From NCBI GenBank assembly GCA_034434895.1, contig DAOTYI010000069.1:1-16327 (forward strand): a DNA stretch of 16,327 bases, written 5' to 3'. Below are positions 1 to 6,538 of this stretch, in pieces. Position 1 is the stretch's first letter; every line of letters begins with the position of its first letter. Below the pieces are notes generated by a model. It made no database searches. It worked only from the letters and a program-made list of their open reading frames with translations, and was not told the DNA's origin. Position numbers and translations under genes: made by a program. Source of the DNA: DAOTXL01 sp034434895 (lineage in GTDB: Bacteria; Chloroflexota; Anaerolineae; JAAYZQ01).

Positions 1-45
1 TCAGCCTGCCGGGTCAACGGCGTACCTCCTGTGATCGAAGGGAAA

Positions 46-84
46 ATCGGTGTCCATCCGTCCCATCTGTACTATCCGTGTCCC
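46..84. repeat. Short degenerate tandem repeat, unit about ATCCGTGTCC
   Basis: Four imperfect 9-11 bp units follow one another: ATCGGTGTCC (46), ATCCGTCCC (56), ATCTGTACT (65) and ATCCGTGTCCC (74). The array lies in the intergenic space before udk and has no coding sense that I can support. It resembles the short GTGTCC-type intergenic repeats seen around the HMG-CoA reductase gene later in the window, but the unit is different. Confidence 0.55.
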
Positions 85-107
85 ATCAGGGGTCAACCTG
101 TTGTGAA

Positions 108-133
108 CCATCCCCCTTCGGGGTGGACTTTTT
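108..133 (+). terminator. Probable intrinsic terminator or leader attenuator before udk
   Basis: A GC-rich stem (108-114 CCATCCC pairing with 120-126 GGGGTGG, one G-U pair, 5-nt loop) is followed within two bases by five T residues (129-133). This is the layout of a Rho-independent terminator. It probably ends a gene to the left of the window. The udk start lies only 37 bases further on and I see no promoter in between, so it could instead act as an attenuator inside the udk leader. Confidence 0.5.
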
Positions 134-170
134 CCTGGAAGGCAATGTCCCTGTTGATGGAGGAAAAGGG

Positions 171-794
171 ATGGAACCACTGGTCATTGGTGTGGCCGGA
201 GGAACCGGGTCGGGCAAAACGACCGTGGCCCAGGCGATTCTGAAGCGGGCCGGCACCCGGCAGATTTCCCTCATTCAGCACGATGCCTATTACAAAGACC
301 TGAGCGCCCTGCCCCTGCCGCAGCGGGCCATGATGAATTTCGATCACCCCGACGCCCTGGACAATGAACTGCTTGTCACCCACCTGAAAGAGCTCAAGGC
401 TGGCCGGGCCATCGAGATGCCGGTCTATGACTTTACCACCCACACCCGGACCGGGCAGACACGGCGCGTGGAACCGCACCGCGTGATCCTGGTGGAGGGG
501 ATTCTGATCTTCGCCGACGAAGCGCTGCGCCGCCTGATGGATGTCAAGATCTATGTGGACACCGATTCAGACATCCGCTTTATCCGTCGCCTGCAACGGG
601 ACATCGCCGAGCGGGGGCGGACGATGGAATCGGTCATCCGCCAGTACCTGACCACCGTCCGGCCCATGCACCAGGAATTCGTCGAACCCAGCAAACGCTA
701 CGCCGACGTGATCATCCCCGAAGGGGGCTTTAACGAGGTGGCCATCGAGTTGGTTGCAGCGCGGATCAAGGCGCTGTTGGAAGCAGCCGGCTGA
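171..794 (+). CDS. udk: Uridine kinase
   Basis: Uridine kinase phosphorylates uridine and cytidine to UMP and CMP in the cytoplasmic pyrimidine salvage pathway. The 207-residue product has the usual length. It carries a P-loop GGTGSGKTT at residues 10-18, the substrate-site motif HDAYYKDL from residue 37, NFDHPDALD, the PVYDFTTHTR segment, the VILVEGILIF strand and a C-terminal RRLQRDIAERGR helix that supplies lid arginines; all are typical of the family. The reading frame is open further upstream, but the ATG at 171 is chosen because GGAGG lies at 159-163, seven bases away, and because homologues begin just before the P-loop. It appears to be a single-gene unit: the next gene is the SRP RNA with its own promoter. 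Identification is firm. Confidence 0.95.
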   Translation: MEPLVIGVAGGTGSGKTTVAQAILKRAGTRQISLIQHDAYYKDLSALPLPQRAMMNFDHPDALDNELLVTHLKELKAGRAIEMPVYDFTTHTRTGQTRRVEPHRVILVEGILIFADEALRRLMDVKIYVDTDSDIRFIRRLQRDIAERGRTMESVIRQYLTTVRPMHQEFVEPSKRYADVIIPEGGFNEVAIELVAARIKALLEAAG

Positions 795-826
795 TCCCTC
801 CAGGCATTCGTCATGGGTCATTCCCC

Positions 827-958
827 ATTGGCATCAAGGTAAGGCGGGGGCGATTGGAAATCGCACCGGGTAGCTGAAGGCAATGCCTTCGGCACGCCGG
901 TGGATGCCTGGCCGCAGGCCCCTGAGGTGCGACATGAGTCGCCTGACTTGATGCGTAT
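827..958 (-). mobile_element. Hairpin-rich MITE-like element, copy 1 (132 bp)
   Basis: Read on the - strand, this segment matches the element at 2665-2830 almost end to end. The main difference is a 34-bp block, holding one hairpin, that is absent here. The ends are imperfect inverted repeats: ATTGGCATCAAGGTAAG at the left and, reverse-complemented, ATACGCATCAAGTCAGG at the right. It contains inverted repeats around GCGATTGGAAATCGC and around GAAGGCAATGCCTTC. The flanks carry a decayed direct repeat: GGGTCATTCCCC (815-826) and GGGTCATTTCCT (960-971), 10 of 12 identical, about the size of the duplication at copy 2. There is no transposase in the window, so mobilisation would have to be in trans. 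Confidence 0.75.
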
Positions 959-991
959 GGGGTCATTTCCTGCCCCGTGGCCCCGGTGCAT

Positions 992-1020
992 TTGACCATT
1001 CCGTTGTTCTGTGGTACTAT
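992..1020 (+). promoter_or_regulatory. Sigma-70-type promoter of the SRP RNA gene
   Basis: A -35 box TTGACC (992-997) and a -10 box TACTAT (1015-1020) are separated by exactly 17 bp. The expected start point, about seven bases after the -10 box, falls at 1027, which is the first base of the terminal helix of the SRP RNA. Promoter and RNA 5' end therefore support each other. Confidence 0.85.
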
Positions 1021-1026
1021 TGGGCC

Positions 1027-1294
1027 GGTCGTGCTAGACGGGGAGCTGGCGGTGCCCTGTACCCGCAACCCGCCATAGCGGGGTCGAATTCCCCCTCGAG
1101 GGCTCAGGGTTGGTCGGGACTGCCAGGCAAAGTGGCGAAGAAGGTTGGGTCCTGCGCGGCAGGAGCCCGTGAACCCCGCCAGGTCCGGGAGGAAGCAACG
1201 GTAAGCGGTCTCTCCTGGGTGCCGCAGGGTTGCCTGGCCGGAGCCGGCTGGTCTGGGAAGCCGGCTGGCCCGGTTCGACAGGGGGTGCACGACC
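1027..1294 (+). ncRNA. ffs: Signal recognition particle RNA, large bacterial type (4.5S/6S-like, with Alu domain)
   Basis: This RNA is the scaffold of the signal recognition particle; it binds Ffh and stimulates co-translational targeting to FtsY at the membrane. The diagnostic S-domain sequence is present: GGGTCCTGCGC, then GAACCCCGCCAGGTCCGG, GAGGAAGCAACGGTAAGC and TGCCGCAGGGTTGCCTGG. The apical tetraloop is GGGA at 1187-1190. The 5' portion (GTGCTAGACGGGGAGCTGG, GGTGCCCTGTACCCGCAACC) matches the Alu-domain region of Gram-positive-type RNAs such as B. subtilis scRNA. The two ends close perfectly: GGTCGTGC (1027-1034) pairs with GCACGACC (1287-1294). At about 268 nt it is the long form, not the 114-nt proteobacterial form. 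The ends are set by the helix and promoter and may be off by a few bases. Confidence 0.95.
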
Positions 1295-1305
1295 AGCACT
1301 GATGG

Positions 1306-1380
1306 AGCCGGAGGGATGGGCGGCCAGAGGGGGGAGGGGGTTCCTCTCGCTCAAGCTCACCTTCCGGCTTGTTTCTTTTC
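1306..1380 (+). terminator. Possible terminator after the SRP RNA
   Basis: A 10-bp stem with one wobble pair (1306-1315 AGCCGGAGGG with 1360-1369 CCTTCCGGCT) encloses a 44-nt loop that can form a smaller inner hairpin. A T-rich run, TGTTTCTTTT, follows. The long loop makes this a weaker call than a compact hairpin. The run ends only six bases before the next gene's ATG. Confidence 0.45.
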
Positions 1381-1386
1381 GAGGGG

Positions 1387-2823
1387 ATGGAACAAGACAG
1401 AGCGGTAGTTGTCGTGGGCGGGGGGGCGGCCGGGCTGATGGCCGCCGGCCAGGCTGCGTCTGTCGGTGCGCCGGTGCTGCTCCTGGAGCGGACGGCTCGC
1501 CTGGGCAGCAAGCTGCGCCTCACCGGCAAGGGCCGCTGCAATCTGACCAACACCGCTCCCCTGGACGAGTTCCTGGCCCATTTCGCCTTTCCCGACCCCG
1601 ACAGCCGATCGCGCTACTTTCTGCGCAACGCCCTGGCCCGCTTTTTCGCCCCCGACCTGGTGGCCTTTTTCGAGGAGCTGGGGGTGCCGACGGTGGTGGA
1701 GCGGGGCGGACGGGTCTTTCCGGCCAGCAACGATGCCCATCAGGTGGCCGAGGCCCTGATCCGCTTTGCCCGGCAGCAGGGTGTGCGGGTCCGCCTGCGC
1801 AGCCGGGTGGTCCGCCTGCTGTGTCAGGCAGATCGGGTGCAGGGGGTGGAGCTTGAACATGGCGAGCAGATTGCGGCCGGGGCGGTTGTCCTCGCCACCG
1901 GCGGGGCTTCCTACCCCAAGACCGGCTCCACCGGCGATGGCTACCGGCTGGCGGAGCAGGCAGGTCACACCATCGTGCCGATCCGCCCGGCCCTGGTACC
2001 GCTGGTCTGTGCCGGCCCGGAGTGCCGGGCGATGATGGGCCTCTCCCTGCGCAACGTCGAGGCGCGGTTGCTGCTGAATGGGCAGGAGGTGGCCCGCGAT
2101 TTCGGGGAGATGCTGTTCACCCATTACGGCGTCTCCGGGCCGATCATCCTGACGCTGAGTGGCCCGGCTGTGGCGCGGCTGGGCCAGGGCCGGCTGGAGA
2201 TGAGCCTGAATCTCAAGCCGGGCCTCGACCCGGCGCAGTTGGACGCCCGGCTGCGGCGCGACCTGGAGCAGTTTGGCCGGCGGAGCTACCGCAACCTGCT
2301 CAAGGGGCTGCTGCCGCAAAAGATGATTGACGTGATGGTCGCCCGCAGCGGCATCCCGCCTGACAGGCTGGGCCACCAGATCACCGCCGGGGAGCGGGCG
2401 CGGCTGCGGGAACTGCTGCACGACTTTCGGCTGGAGATCGTCGGCCACCGCCCGCTGGAGGAGGCGATCGTGACCGCCGGTGGCGTGGACACGCTGGAGG
2501 TAGAGCCGCGCACGATGGCCTCGCGGCGGGTGGCGGGCCTCTACTTTGCCGGCGAACTGTTGGACGTGCAGGCTGACACCGGCGGGTTCAATCTGCAGGC
2601 TGCCTTCTCAACGGGCTACGTGGCCGGGCGGGCGGCAGCGCAGTTCGTGAGGGAGGATAACACCATACGCATCAAGTTAAGCGACTCAAGTCGCACTCAG
2701 GGGCCTGCGACCGGGCATCCACCTGCATGGATGCCTCCGTCCGCGCAGGCGGACGGCCGGGTAGCCGAAGGCATTGCCTTCGGCTACCCGGTGCGATTTC
2801 CAATCGCCCGTGCCTTAGCCTGA
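1387..2823 (+). CDS. NAD(P)/FAD-dependent oxidoreductase, BaiN/RdsA (HI0933/YhiN) family, with element-encoded tail
   Basis: This flavoprotein belongs to the HI0933/YhiN family. Family members have been linked to 23S rRNA dihydrouridine formation (RdsA) and to bile-acid reduction (BaiN); which applies here cannot be told from sequence. Visible features are the dinucleotide-binding GGGAAG (residues 11-16), an acidic Glu34 ending the second strand, the family signature TGKGRCNLTN (46-55), an ATGGASYPKTG segment, GEMLFTHYGVSGP, and the C-terminal FAD-site motif LYFAGELLDVQADTGGFN (385-402). The ATG at 1387 is preferred over a TTG at 1369 because the motif then starts at the usual distance; neither has a well-spaced ribosome-binding site. 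Residues 427-478 are encoded by mobile element copy 2 and have no family counterpart. Removing the element and one flanking repeat gives a 432-residue protein ending RWLQKA, within the usual length. The tail may be unstructured. Confidence 0.9.
   Translation: MEQDRAVVVVGGGAAGLMAAGQAASVGAPVLLLERTARLGSKLRLTGKGRCNLTNTAPLDEFLAHFAFPDPDSRSRYFLRNALARFFAPDLVAFFEELGVPTVVERGGRVFPASNDAHQVAEALIRFARQQGVRVRLRSRVVRLLCQADRVQGVELEHGEQIAAGAVVLATGGASYPKTGSTGDGYRLAEQAGHTIVPIRPALVPLVCAGPECRAMMGLSLRNVEARLLLNGQEVARDFGEMLFTHYGVSGPIILTLSGPAVARLGQGRLEMSLNLKPGLDPAQLDARLRRDLEQFGRRSYRNLLKGLLPQKMIDVMVARSGIPPDRLGHQITAGERARLRELLHDFRLEIVGHRPLEEAIVTAGGVDTLEVEPRTMASRRVAGLYFAGELLDVQADTGGFNLQAAFSTGYVAGRAAAQFVREDNTIRIKLSDSSRTQGPATGHPPAWMPPSAQADGRVAEGIAFGYPVRFPIARALA
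2652..2664 (+). repeat. Left copy of 13-bp direct repeat (target-site duplication) flanking element copy 2
   Basis: GGAGGATAACACC lies directly before the element's first base and recurs exactly at 2831-2843, directly after its last base. An exact 13-bp duplication that abuts both ends of an element with inverted termini is the mark of an insertion. In the oxidoreductase frame this copy encodes the last native codons (EDNT). Confidence 0.9.
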
Positions 2824-2830
2824 TGCCAAT
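2665..2830 (+). mobile_element. Hairpin-rich MITE-like element, copy 2 (166 bp), inside the 3' end of the oxidoreductase gene
   Basis: The element begins ATACGCATCAAGTTAAG and ends, reverse-complemented, ATTGGCATCAGGCTAAG: imperfect 17-bp inverted termini with 13 matches. Between them is a row of five hairpins: GCGACT-CA-AGTCGC; GCATCCA-CCTGCA-TGGATGC; CCGTCCGC-GCAG-GCGGACGG; a perfect 16-bp stem with an ATT loop at 2758-2792; and GCGATT-TCC-AATCGC. It is the full-length relative of copy 1, which lies in the opposite orientation 1.7 kb upstream and lacks the middle of the row. It carries the current stop codon of the oxidoreductase (TGA, 2821-2823). It is too short to code for a transposase. 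Confidence 0.85.
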
Positions 2831-2843
2831 GGAGGATAACACC
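2831..2843 (+). promoter_or_regulatory. Ribosome-binding site of the G5/3D gene, within the right copy of the 13-bp duplication
   Basis: GGAGGA (2831-2836) lies nine bases before the GTG at 2846 and decides that start. The same 13 bases occur before the element. The target duplication thus placed a complete Shine-Dalgarno sequence downstream of the inserted element and left this gene's translation signal intact. Confidence 0.8.
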
Positions 2844-2845
2844 CG

Positions 2846-4375
2846 GTGGCTCCAGAAAGCATGACGGGGGAACAGACAGCCTGGACCATTCCCGGCCGGC
2901 TGTGCGGCCTGCCGGTCCTGCTGCTGGCCGCCGGCTTCCTGGCCTTGCTGGCCCTGGGCTGGAGTTACACCGGCTTGCCCCTGGCCGTGGAGGTGGACGG
3001 GCGGCGGTGTGAACTGCGCACCCATGCTCCGACGGTGGGTGAGGCGCTGCGCCGCGCCGGGATTGACCTCTACCCGGAAGACCGGGTCTCGCCGGGACGG
3101 GAAACTCCCCTGCAACCCGGCCTGGTCGTCCAGGTGCAGCGGGCGCGGCCGGTGACGCTCAGCGCCGATGGCCAGATACGACAACTGCGCACCCATGCCA
3201 CGACCGTTGGCCAGCTCCTGGCCGAAGCGGGCGTGCACCCTGGTCCGGCCGACGAGCTATGGCTGGACGAACAGCGGGTGACCGCCGATGCGCCCCTGTT
3301 CGGCGCCGTGGCCTGGACGCGGACGGTCAGCAGCCGAAGCGGGGAGCGGGCCCCGACGGCCCGCGTCGCCGACCCCCCCCTGCTCACCGTGCGCCGGGCT
3401 GCTTCTCTCACCCTGGATGACGGCGGGGTGACCAGGACGCTCTACACCACGGCGGCGACCGTCGGCCAGGCGTTGCAGGAGCAGGGGGTGACCCTCTTCC
3501 TGGGCGATGCGGTGACGCCCGGCCTCCAGAAGCGGATCGCCTCGGGCATGACGGTGACGATCCGGCGCTCCGTGCCGGTTGCGATCGAGGTGGATGGGCG
3601 TGTCATCCACACCCGGACGCGTGCCAAGACGGTGGCCGGCCTGCTGGGCCAGGAGGGGATCGCCCTGGTGAGCCGGGACCGGGTCACGCCGCCCCTGGAT
3701 GCCCCCATCCGACCCAACCTGACGGCCCGCATCACCCGCGTGCGGGAAGAGCTGGTCATCGAGTTCGAGCCGATCCCCTTTGAGACGGTATGGGTGCCCG
3801 ACCCGGAGTTGGAGATTGACCAGCAGCGGCTGATCCAGGAGGGACAGATCGGCCTGACCAAACGCCGTTTTCGCGTGGTGTACGAAGATGGCCGGGAGGT
3901 GGATCGCTTCCTGGAGGATCTGTGGGCCGAGCAGCCGCCCATCACCAGGACGCTGGCCTATGGCACCCGGATCGTCATCCGCACCCTGGACACCCCGGAT
4001 GGCCCCATCGAGTATTGGCGCAAGATCCGGGTGTACACCACCTCCTACACGGCAGCCTCGGCGGGCAAGCCCAGGGATCACCCGCGCTACGGCTACACCC
4101 GCCTGGGGGTCCCGCTGCACAAAGGGATCGTGGCCGTGGACCCGACCGTGATCCCGCTGCGCAGCAGGCTGTACATCCCCGGCTATGGCATCGGGCTGGC
4201 AGCCGACACCGGAGGCGGGGTCAAGGGTAAATTCGTAGACCTGGGCTTTGATGTGGGGAATTACGAATCGTGGCACTGGTGGACCGACGTGTACCTGCTG
4301 ACGCCGGTGCCGCCCCGCAGCCAGATCCGCTGGGTCTTGCCCAACTGGCCCAGGTTCCCCGACCGGCGCCGGTGA
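2846..4375 (+). CDS. Membrane-anchored DUF348/G5/3D-domain cell-wall protein (YabE/RpfB-like)
   Basis: The 509-residue protein has one hydrophobic segment at about residues 22-45 (signal anchor or uncleaved signal), then four DUF348 ubiquitin-like repeats, each with a THAPTVGEAL-like core (about 48-95, 105-150, 185-235 and 245-290). A G5 domain follows (about 300-355), then a C-terminal 3D domain. The three aspartates that name the 3D domain are Asp432 (VAVDPTVIPL), Asp454 (ADTGGG) and Asp465 (VDLGFD). In related proteins the 3D fold resembles MltA lytic transglycosylases, so peptidoglycan cleavage outside the membrane is likely. The GTG start is fixed by GGAGGA nine bases upstream; an ATG at 2861 is an alternative and would have overlapped the ancestral upstream stop as ATGA. 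In Bacillus the homologue yabE is close to ksgA; here ksgA follows after a two-gene insertion. Confidence 0.88.
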   Translation: MAPESMTGEQTAWTIPGRLCGLPVLLLAAGFLALLALGWSYTGLPLAVEVDGRRCELRTHAPTVGEALRRAGIDLYPEDRVSPGRETPLQPGLVVQVQRARPVTLSADGQIRQLRTHATTVGQLLAEAGVHPGPADELWLDEQRVTADAPLFGAVAWTRTVSSRSGERAPTARVADPPLLTVRRAASLTLDDGGVTRTLYTTAATVGQALQEQGVTLFLGDAVTPGLQKRIASGMTVTIRRSVPVAIEVDGRVIHTRTRAKTVAGLLGQEGIALVSRDRVTPPLDAPIRPNLTARITRVREELVIEFEPIPFETVWVPDPELEIDQQRLIQEGQIGLTKRRFRVVYEDGREVDRFLEDLWAEQPPITRTLAYGTRIVIRTLDTPDGPIEYWRKIRVYTTSYTAASAGKPRDHPRYGYTRLGVPLHKGIVAVDPTVIPLRSRLYIPGYGIGLAADTGGGVKGKFVDLGFDVGNYESWHWWTDVYLLTPVPPRSQIRWVLPNWPRFPDRRR

Positions 4376-4434
4376 GAGCAGATGCCCTGGTGGACATTGC
4401 GCTGAAGCTGAATAGCCATGAGCAGTTGCCAGAC

Positions 4435-4462
4435 TTGACTTTTGGGCCAGGTATGTTATCTT
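4435..4462 (+). promoter_or_regulatory. Promoter of the restriction-modification module, probably giving a leaderless mRNA
   Basis: TTGACT (4435-4440) and TATCTT (4457-4462) are 16 bp apart. The expected start point falls at about 4468-4469, which is the A of the methyltransferase ATG. No Shine-Dalgarno sequence precedes that ATG, which fits translation of a leaderless transcript. Confidence 0.6.
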
Positions 4463-4468
4463 TGCCTT

Positions 4469-6538
4469 ATGGTTGACTATCTACCGGCTGAAGAAATCGA
4501 GTTCTCATCCGAACGTGCAGTTCGAGAAGCTCGCCAACTGGCCTTTGATGAGCTATTCCGCGTTCCGCAACCTGGGCACAGCCTGGCGATTGATGTTTCT
4601 TTCCCCGAAGAGTTTGTGAACGAACTTTCCAAGATAGAAGTGTTTAACAAACACTTCTTTCGCCCCAACACCTATCTGCACAAGTGGTGGGCACGACGGT
4701 GCGGTTCAACGTTCCGGGCTATTCTCAAGCAGTTTGTACCCGATCCTGATCGCCGCGACTACTATGCTCCCGGCGGGCTGGAAGGCAAGATTGTGCTCGA
4801 TCCGATGATGGGCGGGGGCACGACCCTTCACGAGGCGATCCGACTGGGCGCAAATGTGATTGGAGCAGACATTGACCCCATCCCGGTTGTGCAGGCCCGT
4901 GCATCCCTCACCCAGGCAGATTTAAGAGTTCTACGAGCCGCTTTCAACCGATTCTTTGCCGATTTATACGATAGATTGGGGTATTATTTTTGGACAGAAT
5001 GCCCCCATTGCCGACAGACTGTGGATTCGCAATACATGCTCTACGGCCTGCGCAAGTCCTGCGCCTGCGGTGAGGTGGTGCAGGTTGATCAATATGAGCT
5101 GCGCCGCGAGGCGAACAGAGTCATCCGCATCCATCCGGATAGTTGGGCAATCAGCGACGACCCAAGCGGTCCTCCAACCCCGGTCAGGGCTGCGCGGTTA
5201 GTGACAAAGGCTGAGAGGTCATGCCCCATTTGCAAACAGGAGTACCAGGAACTGCCAGACACTCCCTTTTACGCTCGTTATGTACCGATTGCCGTGGTCG
5301 GAACCTGTCCTGAGCATGGCCTTTTCTTCCGTTCTCCCGGCGAGTCCGATCTGGCACGCATAGAACAGGCGGAGAAACAGCGAGAGAAGCTGGATTTTGG
5401 TCCGCCGGAAGGATTCAGAGTGCGGGATGGTCCCAAATCGGGTGACTTGCTAAAGCACAACGTTGACTCATATCTTGACGTTTTCTCCTCTCGTCAACTC
5501 CTTTATCTCCACCAGGCGATCCAACAACTGCGTGCCTACGATGGCATAACCAGGCTCAACCTGGGCTTGCTCGTCTCTACGTCCCTGGAGTTCAACTCCA
5601 TGCTCTGCGGGTACAAGGGCTGGTATGAGCGTCGCCCAGGAGCCGTTCGACACGTTTTCGCGTTGCACGCCTATGCCTTCCAATATACTGCCCTGGAGAA
5701 CAACCCCATCAGCCGGCAGAGGTCTTCTGGCAACCTGCAACAACTTTTCCTGGACCGTATCGAACGAGGGCGAAAATGGGCGGTGTTGCCCATCGAACGA
5801 AGGGTCGGACAAGATGGAAAGGGTGAGCTGGTCAAGATATCCGGTGAGGTAGACGGGGGCATCGAGGTTTTCGATCTGGCCGATCTGGCTGCCGGGCGAC
5901 AACGGTTCTGGCTCATTCATGGCGATTCACAAAGCCTTCCGCTGGATGGTCACTCTGTGGACCTGGTTGTCACCGATCCCCCCTACTACGATAACGTGCA
6001 ATACAGCGACCTGGCGACCTTTTTCCGGGTATGGTTGGCCCACTTGCTCCCTGGCGAAGTGGATTGGGCCTATGATGAAACTTTAAGTGCCGTCGCGTCG
6101 AAAGCAAGGAACGACGCCGGTAATTTTTTGACCGTTCTGAGTGGCATTTTTTCCGAGTGCGAGCGCGTGCTGAAGCGCCGCGTAGGGCGGATGGTGTTTA
6201 CCTTTCACCATTGGGACCCCAACGCCTGGGCAGAACTCACCATGGCCCTCAAAAGTGCAGGCTTTCGATTGGTGAACGCCTATGTTGTGTTCTCAGAACA
6301 TCCCATCTCAGTGCACATCAGAAACTTGAACTCGATCAAACATGATAGCATCCTGGTTTTTGCTCCTGGAAACAGTGGAACAACTGCCCACTGGCCGCCG
6401 CTGGAGACCATTGATACCGGCGACAGTGAGACCTTTTGCCGCCAATGTAGTGCAGCACTGGGTTGGCTGCTGGAAAGCGACTATTCAGCCGCCGAGATCC
6501 GCGGCATCTGGAGAAAACTCATCCAAGGGGAAAGCTGA
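4469..6538 (+). CDS. DNA amino-methyltransferase with DUF1156-like N-terminus (modification subunit)
   Basis: This is a predicted S-adenosylmethionine-dependent N6-adenine or N4-cytosine DNA methyltransferase of 689 residues. The N-terminus has the DUF1156-like pattern SFPEEFVNE followed by LHKWWARR (70-77). Motif I is LDPMMGGGTT (from residue 110) and the catalytic motif IV is DPPY (503-506). The order motif I, long insert, DPPY corresponds to an alpha-type arrangement, with the target-recognition part probably in the insert. The insert contains two likely zinc sites: C178/C181/C198/C200 and C252/C255/C280/H283. The ATG at 4469 is preferred over an upstream TTG because it fits the promoter spacing. 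The gene abuts the endonuclease directly (TGA then ATG). Base use is visibly less GC-rich than in flanking genes, suggesting transfer. Recognition sequence unknown. Confidence 0.85.
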   Translation: MVDYLPAEEIEFSSERAVREARQLAFDELFRVPQPGHSLAIDVSFPEEFVNELSKIEVFNKHFFRPNTYLHKWWARRCGSTFRAILKQFVPDPDRRDYYAPGGLEGKIVLDPMMGGGTTLHEAIRLGANVIGADIDPIPVVQARASLTQADLRVLRAAFNRFFADLYDRLGYYFWTECPHCRQTVDSQYMLYGLRKSCACGEVVQVDQYELRREANRVIRIHPDSWAISDDPSGPPTPVRAARLVTKAERSCPICKQEYQELPDTPFYARYVPIAVVGTCPEHGLFFRSPGESDLARIEQAEKQREKLDFGPPEGFRVRDGPKSGDLLKHNVDSYLDVFSSRQLLYLHQAIQQLRAYDGITRLNLGLLVSTSLEFNSMLCGYKGWYERRPGAVRHVFALHAYAFQYTALENNPISRQRSSGNLQQLFLDRIERGRKWAVLPIERRVGQDGKGELVKISGEVDGGIEVFDLADLAAGRQRFWLIHGDSQSLPLDGHSVDLVVTDPPYYDNVQYSDLATFFRVWLAHLLPGEVDWAYDETLSAVASKARNDAGNFLTVLSGIFSECERVLKRRVGRMVFTFHHWDPNAWAELTMALKSAGFRLVNAYVVFSEHPISVHIRNLNSIKHDSILVFAPGNSGTTAHWPPLETIDTGDSETFCRQCSAALGWLLESDYSAAEIRGIWRKLIQGES

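Noticed and set aside
31..243. 70-codon frame overlapping the start of udk
   Set aside because: It runs through the repeat cluster and hairpin and into udk in another frame, without a ribosome-binding site or similarity.
795..1026. Possible small gene between udk and ffs
   Set aside because: The stretch is accounted for by the mobile element and the ffs promoter; no frame has a start signal.
2846..4375. Full Rpf (resuscitation-promoting factor) identity for the G5/3D protein
   Set aside because: The lysozyme-like Rpf catalytic domain of RpfB is missing; the C-terminus is a 3D domain, so only the DUF348/G5 part is shared.
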